In this document: positions 1-4,422 of the stretch, one piece after another
Layout: each line of letters opens with the position of its first letter
Numbering within the stretch: the stretch's first letter is position 1
From: Tissierellia bacterium
GTDB taxonomy: Bacteria > Bacillota > Clostridia > Tissierellales > Dethiosulfatibacteraceae
Assembly: GCA_007116605.1 (NCBI GenBank)
Contig: SKID01000352.1
Span: 1 to 5,806, forward strand
Direction: 5' to 3'
Length of the DNA stretch: 5,806 nucleotides
Notes under the pieces: model-generated
Database searches by the model: none
Told to the model about the DNA's origin: nothing
What the model saw: the letters and a program-made list of their open reading frames with translations, nothing else
Translations under genes and position numbers: made by a program

Positions 1-766
1 ATTTTAAACTAGATACTTCAAAAGCCGACAAGATTTCTTCTTCTGAGATACTCTCAGCATCTCCTGTAAACAGAAATGACACCTCTCCGTATATCAATCT
101 GATGACAATGGAGTAATCATTTAAGCTTGAATAAATATCACTATTTGGTGCAAGAACCGTCCATTCTGCTTTTCCTAGTTGAAAACGGTCTCCAGGATTA
201 GGTGAATTGATTTTCAGTCCTTTCTTATCTATGGCTTCTAATAAATCTTCAAAAGTTTTAGTGTTATGAAGTACTTTAGGCATCAATACCTTTTTCACAT
301 GTTGATGGGTAATGATATCACTTAAACCGCCTATATGATCTGCGTGGGGATGTGTTGCAACGACATATTGAATATGCTCTACATTCAAATCCGACAGATA
401 CTCTAATAAATAAGCTCCATATCGATTATCTCCTCCATCAATTAGCATCACATCTGCCCCTTGCTGGATAATAATTGCGTCTCCTTGACCTACATCAACA
501 AAGTGAACCACGAGTAGATCTGATAAGTCTTTAAGGGCATCTTCTGGATTTATCCATTCTATTTGCCACTGACATCCAATTAAAAAAATGAATGTTAAGC
601 ATAAAATGAGCATCTTAGATTTCAGCATTCTTTTTTTCGTGCCATAATGAACCGTGCTATGAGGCTTATCCCTATCTAGATGAGATACCCACGATCGTGT
701 CCTTAGATACAAGTTTTTAAAATCTAGATATCTAAGCACCCCAGTGATGTGATTTAATTTTAGCAT
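1..766 (-). CDS. ComEC-like metallo-beta-lactamase-fold hydrolase, lipoprotein or membrane-anchored (3' end beyond window)
   Basis: The gene is read on the minus strand and runs off the left edge. Counting from the inner ATG at 628, the visible protein has VDVGQGDA (44-51), the metal-binding motif THPHADHIGG (92-101; ligands H93, H95, D97, H98), N-D-Y-S (170-173) and FTGDAE (187-192). This is the order seen in the C-terminal MBL domain of ComEC and in free-standing clostridial relatives. The usual later H-H-G-S motif would lie past the edge. Residues 7-19 form a hydrophobic stretch ending in the lipobox LIGC (C19), so the domain probably acts outside the membrane. Substrate is unknown; phosphodiester or nucleic-acid hydrolysis is only a family-level guess. 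The start is unresolved. ATG 766 has AAGGA five bases upstream and adds 46 open codons. ATG 628 gives a textbook lipoprotein signal but has only an A-rich stretch upstream. An in-frame ATG at 784 lacks a usable ribosome site. I used 766. Confidence 0.88.
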   Translation of the reverse strand, partial: MLKLNHITGVLRYLDFKNLYLRTRSWVSHLDRDKPHSTVHYGTKKRMLKSKMLILCLTFIFLIGCQWQIEWINPEDALKDLSDLLVVHFVDVGQGDAIIIQQGADVMLIDGGDNRYGAYLLEYLSDLNVEHIQYVVATHPHADHIGGLSDIITHQHVKKVLMPKVLHNTKTFEDLLEAIDKKGLKINSPNPGDRFQLGKAEWTVLAPNSDIYSSLNDYSIVIRLIYGEVSFLFTGDAESISEEEILSAFEVSSLK

Positions 767-771
767 CTTTA

Positions 772-776
772 TCCTT
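772..776 (-). promoter_or_regulatory. Ribosome binding site supporting the upstream start at 766
   Basis: On the minus strand AAGGA is followed by five bases and then ATG 766. This is the only good ribosome site near any in-frame start of the metallo-beta-lactamase gene, and it is the main argument for the long form. It does not prove it, because the lipobox argues for initiation at 628. Confidence 0.5.
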
Positions 777-788
777 AAAACCATCCTT

Positions 789-817
789 TGTATAAACTTT
801 GTCGTTTTTCTATTCAA
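789..817 (-). promoter_or_regulatory. Candidate sigma-A promoter for the metallo-beta-lactamase gene
   Basis: On the minus strand TTGAAT (812-817) and TATACA (789-794) are separated by 17 bases, with four of six consensus matches in each box. It begins just after the aminopeptidase stop codon. Transcription would start near 782, leaving a leader of about 16 bases to ATG 766. If real, the metallo-beta-lactamase gene can be transcribed independently of the aminopeptidase gene as well as by read-through. Confidence 0.4.
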
Positions 818-819
818 TT

Positions 820-1887
820 TTAATAATTATAGACCAAGGAAGTTAAATCGAGTTGGAGTGCCACTTGTTTTGCCAAAGCCACTGTTGCTTCTAGATCATT
901 AATAGCCGCAAAATTATAATGGGTATGAATATACCTTGATGGGACTCCTAAGACTAATACAGGTACACCTTGGTGAGCCATATGAATTCGTCCTGCATTT
1001 GTTCCCCCTCTTTTGCGAACAGCACTTTGATACGGAATATGGTGGTCATTTGCAACCTTTTTTGCGAACTGAATTAATCTATGGTGGCTAATATAGCTAG
1101 CATCCATATGCCGTATTTGTGTTCCTCGATTAAGAACACATTGAGCACTATCCTTATCCATATAAAGATCATCTGCTGGAGATCCTTCAAAGACAATGGC
1201 CACATCAGGCTTCACGACTTGAGCTGTCACTTGAGCTCCTCTTGTACCTACTTCCTCTTGGCTGGCTAAAGCCCCGATGACATCAAAAGGTAAATTGCTC
1301 AATTTTGCTAAAGCTTCCATGGTCATCATTAAGGCTGCACACCCTAGACGATTATCAAAAGCCTTCCCAAACATGATTCCAGAATCTTTATTATATTCGA
1401 AACTGACTTCTGGAGCAATGGGATCTCCTATTTGAATAGCGTACTCTCTCATGACTTCTTCTCTAGAAGAAGCACCTACATCAATAGTTAATTGGTCTAA
1501 TGATAGGGGTGCTGTTTTTTCTCCATCTGTCATAAAGTGAGGCGGCTTTGAAGCCACAATTCCTCGAATTTTTTGACCCTTTTGATTTTTTATCAGCACT
1601 GTATGGGCTGGTACATTAGAGGGAATCCAACCGCCAATAGGTATAAAGCTGATCAGTCCATTGCCTAATATGCTTTGCACCATAAAGCCCACCTCATCTA
1701 AATGGGCATCTAGCATTAACAAAGGTCGAGAACCTGTATTTGACTTTAATGATAAATAAGTATTGTTCATATAATCAACTTTAAACTCTAAATTGCTACT
1801 ATGTTTTTTAACCACACTTACGACTTCCTCTTCAAATCCAGAAGGACCAAATGCATCAGAAAGTTCTTGGATTAGTTTGATTGTCAT
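820..1887 (-). CDS. M42-family metalloaminopeptidase (glutamyl/deblocking aminopeptidase type)
   Basis: The 355-residue product has the normal length and motif order of the M42 (TET-type) cytosolic aminopeptidases, which carry two metal ions and trim N-terminal residues from peptides, usually as large self-compartmented assemblies. Visible motifs are DAFGPSGFE near the N-terminus, AHLDEVGFMV (H62 metal ligand, D64), KAFDNRLGC (D178 bridging ligand), SQEEVGTRG (E211 catalytic base, E212 ligand), VFEGSPADD (E234 where many relatives have Asp) and RYIHTHYN (H321 ligand). GGTNAG at 294-299 replaces the commoner GGTDAG. Ligand roles are assigned from family knowledge, not a structure. In-frame ATGs lie at 1905, 1893 and 1887. 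AAGGAG at 1894-1899 fits only 1887, which also gives the usual family N-terminus. The metallo-beta-lactamase gene follows 53 bases downstream on the same strand, so they may be cotranscribed. Relatives are sometimes misnamed endoglucanase or FrvX. Exact peptide specificity cannot be read from sequence. Confidence 0.93.
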   Translation of the reverse strand: MTIKLIQELSDAFGPSGFEEEVVSVVKKHSSNLEFKVDYMNNTYLSLKSNTGSRPLLMLDAHLDEVGFMVQSILGNGLISFIPIGGWIPSNVPAHTVLIKNQKGQKIRGIVASKPPHFMTDGEKTAPLSLDQLTIDVGASSREEVMREYAIQIGDPIAPEVSFEYNKDSGIMFGKAFDNRLGCAALMMTMEALAKLSNLPFDVIGALASQEEVGTRGAQVTAQVVKPDVAIVFEGSPADDLYMDKDSAQCVLNRGTQIRHMDASYISHHRLIQFAKKVANDHHIPYQSAVRKRGGTNAGRIHMAHQGVPVLVLGVPSRYIHTHYNFAAINDLEATVALAKQVALQLDLTSLVYNY

Positions 1888-1893
1888 ATTCAT

Positions 1894-1899
1894 CTCCTT
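1894..1899 (-). promoter_or_regulatory. Ribosome binding site that fixes the aminopeptidase start at 1887
   Basis: The minus strand reads AAGGAG, six bases, then ATG 1887. The ATG at 1893 directly touches this site and the ATG at 1905 lies upstream of it, so neither can use it. The six extra residues of the longest reading frame are therefore unlikely to be translated. Confidence 0.8.
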
Positions 1900-1922
1900 A
1901 ATCATATTTTCACTCTCTATTC

Positions 1923-1952
1923 ATTCTACAGGAAAACATAAACAATAATCAA
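1923..1952 (-). promoter_or_regulatory. Candidate sigma-A promoter for the aminopeptidase gene
   Basis: On the minus strand TTGATT (1947-1952) and TAGAAT (1923-1928) are 18 bases apart. The -10 box matches five of six consensus bases and the -35 box four of six. The predicted transcription start lies about 30 bases before the start codon. It is back to back with the rarD promoter region. Confidence 0.5.
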
Positions 1953-1960
1953 TAATTAGA

Positions 1961-1988
1961 TTTCTTTTTTCGAAAAAACATGTATAAT
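1961..1988 (+). promoter_or_regulatory. Candidate promoter for rarD
   Basis: A perfect TATAAT -10 box lies at 1983-1988, with transcription predicted to begin near 1995, about 30 bases before the ATG. The best -35 match at 16 bases' distance, TTTCTT at 1961-1966, is poor. The promoter may be weak, or may need an activator. The palindrome at 1965-1978 fills the spacer. Confidence 0.5.
1965..1978. repeat. Perfect 14-base palindrome in the rarD promoter spacer
   Basis: Six T, CG, then six A forms a perfect inverted repeat with no loop. It sits between the candidate -35 and -10 boxes of rarD and just beyond the -35 of the divergent aminopeptidase promoter, which is where a repressor site would be expected. 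Without a loop it cannot act as a stable terminator hairpin. It could also simply be a chance pair of homopolymer tracts. Confidence 0.5.
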
Positions 1989-2013
1989 AATGGAAGGTTA
2001 GAAATATACTTGA

Positions 2014-2019
2014 AGAAGG
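2014..2019 (+). promoter_or_regulatory. Ribosome binding site that fixes the rarD start at 2026
   Basis: AGAAGG is followed by six bases and ATG 2026. The TTG at 2020 that would lengthen the protein by two residues directly abuts this site and cannot use it. Confidence 0.7.
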
Positions 2020-2025
2020 TTGACA

Positions 2026-2976
2026 ATGGATAGAAAAAATTATATACAGGGATTAATTCTTGGGACAGCAGCTTTCACCATATGGGGACTTCTCCCTTTG
2101 TATTGGAAGCTGGTGAATGTGATTACACCCTATCAACTTTTTGCACAAAGGGTTGTATGGTCACTCATCTTTGTCTTTCTTATTTTGTTTATTAAAAAAG
2201 ACCTAGTCCTTTTTGGCAAACTTATCTCCAACAAAAGAAACTGGCCTAATATTATTGGACCTGCTACAACCATTTCTATTAACTGGTTGCTCTATATTTG
2301 GGCTGTAAACAATAATTTTGTCCTAGAAGCTAGTTTAGGCTACTATATTAATCCTTTAGTGCTCACACTTATTGGCTGTGTATTTTTGAAAGAAAGAATG
2401 AATAAGCTAGAAGTCATGGGCATTGTTTTCGCTTTTATGGGTGTTCTTGTTAAGTCCGTAACCTATGGACGTGTTCCCATTATTGCTTTAGTTTTAGCTG
2501 TTTCTTTTGCCCTCTATGGTACAATGAAGAAAAAATCCCCGCTTAAATCTCTTTATGGGCTAGGTTTCGAGACTTTAGTGATTAGCATTCCTTGTTCCAT
2601 TTATTTGTTATTGGCGGAGTCATCTGGATTAGGTATCTCTGGCAACCTACCTAAATATTATTGGTTTATTATTTCACTCAGTGGCATTGCTACCGCAACA
2701 CCTTTAATTTTATATGCTGAAAGCACAAAAAAACTCCCCTTAAATGTAGTCGGGTTTTTACAATATATTGCTCCCACTATTATGCTGATTCTGGGTATTT
2801 TTGTCTTTAAAGAACCTTTTGATATTGCATCGGGAGTCTCTTTTGGATTTATTTGGATTGGTCTTATTTTTTTCTCTTATTCACAATTTAAGTTTCTGAA
2901 ACACTACCAAGCAATAAATCTGCCATCCAATTCTCCACTGTATCAGTCCACAGAGGATCGTTCCAATCTTGAGTAA
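2026..2976 (+). CDS. rarD: RarD-type EamA/DMT-superfamily transporter
   Basis: The 316-residue product is an integral inner-membrane protein with about ten hydrophobic helices, arranged as the two five-helix EamA repeats of the drug/metabolite transporter superfamily. Residues 86-111 (NWLLYIWAVNN, EASLGYYINP) closely match what I remember of the same segment of E. coli RarD. Other RarD-like points are TIWGLLPLYWK (18-28), QRVVWS (41-46), SFALYGTMKKK (160-170), GFLQYIAPT (243-251) and FIWIGL (275-280). E. coli RarD is linked to chloramphenicol resistance when overexpressed, but natural substrates of the family are poorly known and none is implied by the neighbours here. The conserved membrane domain ends near residue 285. 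The remaining polar tail of about 30 residues lies in the stretch that overlaps the convergent DUF2812 gene, so it may be a late extension caused by loss of an earlier stop codon. No terminator follows. Confidence 0.93.
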   Translation: MDRKNYIQGLILGTAAFTIWGLLPLYWKLVNVITPYQLFAQRVVWSLIFVFLILFIKKDLVLFGKLISNKRNWPNIIGPATTISINWLLYIWAVNNNFVLEASLGYYINPLVLTLIGCVFLKERMNKLEVMGIVFAFMGVLVKSVTYGRVPIIALVLAVSFALYGTMKKKSPLKSLYGLGFETLVISIPCSIYLLLAESSGLGISGNLPKYYWFIISLSGIATATPLILYAESTKKLPLNVVGFLQYIAPTIMLILGIFVFKEPFDIASGVSFGFIWIGLIFFSYSQFKFLKHYQAINLPSNSPLYQSTEDRSNLE

Positions 2977-4231
2977 GATGTATAGATACTATCTTTGTGC
3001 CTTTTCTAACAACTAGCTGCCTACCATTTTCAGGATTTTCCCATTGACTGGGTGTCATGACAAAGTGGGCTTCGTCATATATGACATTGGTTAGTTCTGC
3101 TAATTCAACTTTGTAATGTATGGTGAATCTGCCGTATTTTTGATGATCTGCGATTAAAAGACTGTAAAGATGTTTAGTCATAGATTCAGTCATTCCTTCT
3201 ATGACAGTCACTCTCACATCTGTGTCATCGGTATATCCCCGATAACGTTGATAAACTGGGACCAAGAAGCTAGCTCTTTGCTCAAAGTCTTCATATAACC
3301 ATTTCTCATCACTGCTAAATATTTGAGTTCCTTCCTTCCAAGCAATCATTTGGTCTTGTTCAGACTCCAAATCATCTAGACCCTGAATCACCCATGACAT
3401 AGATGTTGAGACAGTCACACCTACTACCAGCAACACAATCACACCTTTTGCAAAAGATGACATTTCTCGACCTGCAAAAAAACGTCTTAAAACAAGTCCT
3501 AGTGTTAGTCCAATAAACACGGGCAATAGTGAACGCACAATAAATATGGAACTATGAAAGATGTCTCCTAATATTGCTAGTGCTAGTGTACTTGTCACCA
3601 TAAACATCATCATGCCCTCAAATACTCTAAACATTTTTAGACTCTTCATTGAAGGATTATATTTTTCGATGTCATCTCCCCATTCTGATCGTTTATGGAT
3701 GAATCGAATATTTCTTATCACATAAATGGTTAAGAATAGGGTCATCAAAGGAATGATGATCAAAGCAAATAGACCCATATTTGTTGTAAAAGATTGTAAT
3801 TTAGGTGGATAGATACGAAAAATGTTGAATAAGTTTATGATAATTAGTAAGGCTAAGCTGAATGTTTCTAGCTTTTTATGGCTTTCAATATTTTCTAATT
3901 GAAATTTTCGTTCTAAAGGCAAGGCTTCTTCATTCATTTTTTTGCAAAAAACTTGTATGTTTTGATAAGCAGATATAAATTGCCAACCCTTGTTAATTTG
4001 TTTCAATCGATAAGGCTCAATTTGTTTTTGATTAATGCTTTCAAAAGGCTTCACTTTTGGATAAATAGCCACTTTAAAATCATAGTTTTCTGGAATAGTT
4101 CTCTCATAAGTAGCCACACCAAACCTTATTTTTTTCAATAACCAACCTTCTTTGGCTCTATCTGAAAAATGTTTTTCCATAAGGGGCCAATCTAATAAAT
4201 TATAGATGAAAACTTCTCTTTTCTTTTTCAT
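2888..4231 (-). CDS. DUF2812 membrane protein with extracytoplasmic C-terminal domain
   Basis: The 447-residue protein begins with a cytosolic DUF2812-type domain (about 1-98): a short basic start, W-x5-EKHFSDRAKEGWLL, a Y-E-R strand pair, a Y-D-F-K-V strand and a K-G-W-Q-F-I segment. Five predicted helices follow (about 123-140, 151-173, 205-224, 228-248, 262-281), which would place the last 165 residues outside the cell. That tail ends in a strand-rich module (RQLVVRKGTKIVSIHL) of the kind many DUF2812 proteins carry. The family's biochemical function is unknown. It is often encoded beside a PadR-family regulator, and a sensory or stress role is a common guess, but no PadR gene is adjacent here. 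The start is supported by AAGGAG at 4238-4243, six bases upstream. Its 3' end overlaps rarD by 89 bases on the opposite strand. Topology is estimated by eye. Confidence 0.85.
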   Translation of the reverse strand: MKKKREVFIYNLLDWPLMEKHFSDRAKEGWLLKKIRFGVATYERTIPENYDFKVAIYPKVKPFESINQKQIEPYRLKQINKGWQFISAYQNIQVFCKKMNEEALPLERKFQLENIESHKKLETFSLALLIIINLFNIFRIYPPKLQSFTTNMGLFALIIIPLMTLFLTIYVIRNIRFIHKRSEWGDDIEKYNPSMKSLKMFRVFEGMMMFMVTSTLALAILGDIFHSSIFIVRSLLPVFIGLTLGLVLRRFFAGREMSSFAKGVIVLLVVGVTVSTSMSWVIQGLDDLESEQDQMIAWKEGTQIFSSDEKWLYEDFEQRASFLVPVYQRYRGYTDDTDVRVTVIEGMTESMTKHLYSLLIADHQKYGRFTIHYKVELAELTNVIYDEAHFVMTPSQWENPENGRQLVVRKGTKIVSIHLTQDWNDPLWTDTVENWMADLLLGSVSET

Positions 4232-4262
4232 CTGAATCTCCTTTTATGTTACAATATAGTCA

Positions 4263-4286
4263 GTATCATATTCTTTTTGTATCATA
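4263..4286. repeat. Two direct copies of GTATCATA upstream of the DUF2812 gene
   Basis: GTATCATA occurs at 4263-4270 and again at 4279-4286, offset by 16 bases, roughly one and a half helical turns. On the gene's own strand each copy contains TATGAT. The upstream copy coincides with the proposed -10 box and the other would lie in the early transcribed region. They may be paired regulator sites, or chance similarity in AT-rich DNA. Confidence 0.45.
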
Positions 4287-4309
4287 GCATAAGTTCTCAA
4301 TGCATTCAA
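4281..4309 (-). promoter_or_regulatory. Strong candidate sigma-A promoter for the DUF2812 gene
   Basis: On the minus strand TTGAAT (4304-4309) is followed by 17 bases and TATGAT (4281-4286). A TG one base before the -10 box makes it an extended -10 element. This is the best promoter match in the window. Transcription would start near 4274, giving a leader of about 43 bases that includes the second GTATCATA copy and the ribosome site at 4238-4243. Confidence 0.6.
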
Positions 4310-4422
4310 TCAATTATTGACCCTGTTCTTATATGTGACGATTTTGTTATTGTTTTTTTATTTGTCTCATTTTTGAATGTTTTGCAGATATGATTAAAAA
4401 TGAAAAATAAGGAGCTGACATT
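4310..4422 (+). promoter_or_regulatory. Upstream region of glpK; no convincing promoter or operator
   Basis: The glpK ribosome site AAGGAG lies at 4409-4414, eight bases before ATG 4423. Upstream DNA is T-rich. Possible boxes are TTGTTT (4350-4355) with TTGAAT (4373-4378) at 17 bases, and TATGAT (4389-4394), which lacks a suitably spaced -35. I found no good catabolite-response (CcpA) site and no terminator-type hairpin like the GlpP-controlled leader of Bacillus subtilis. How glpK is regulated cannot be told from this sequence. Confidence 0.3.

Noticed and set aside
1081..1269. Plus-strand open frame of 62 codons inside the aminopeptidase gene
   Set aside because: It lies wholly antisense to a well-supported M42 gene, has no ribosome site and resembles no known protein.
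2976..2999. AGATACTATCT just after the rarD stop as a terminator stem
   Set aside because: A one-base loop and five A/T-rich pairs cannot form a stable hairpin, and the DNA is coding on the other strand.
3953..4141. Plus-strand open frame of 62 codons inside the DUF2812 gene
   Set aside because: It is antisense to the conserved N-terminal domain and has no ribosome site or recognisable product.
4306..4320. TCAAT...ATTGA inverted repeat near the DUF2812 -35 box
   Set aside because: The arms are only five bases, the centre does not pair, and the bases are all A/T-rich and common here.
4335..4350. TGTGACG-containing stretch upstream of glpK as a possible CcpA catabolite-response site
   Set aside because: The CG pair is one base out of register with the consensus and the right half does not match.
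4390..4410. Six-codon mini-frame (MIKNEK) ending just at the glpK ribosome site
   Set aside because: It has no ribosome site of its own and no regulatory codon run. Frames this short arise by chance.
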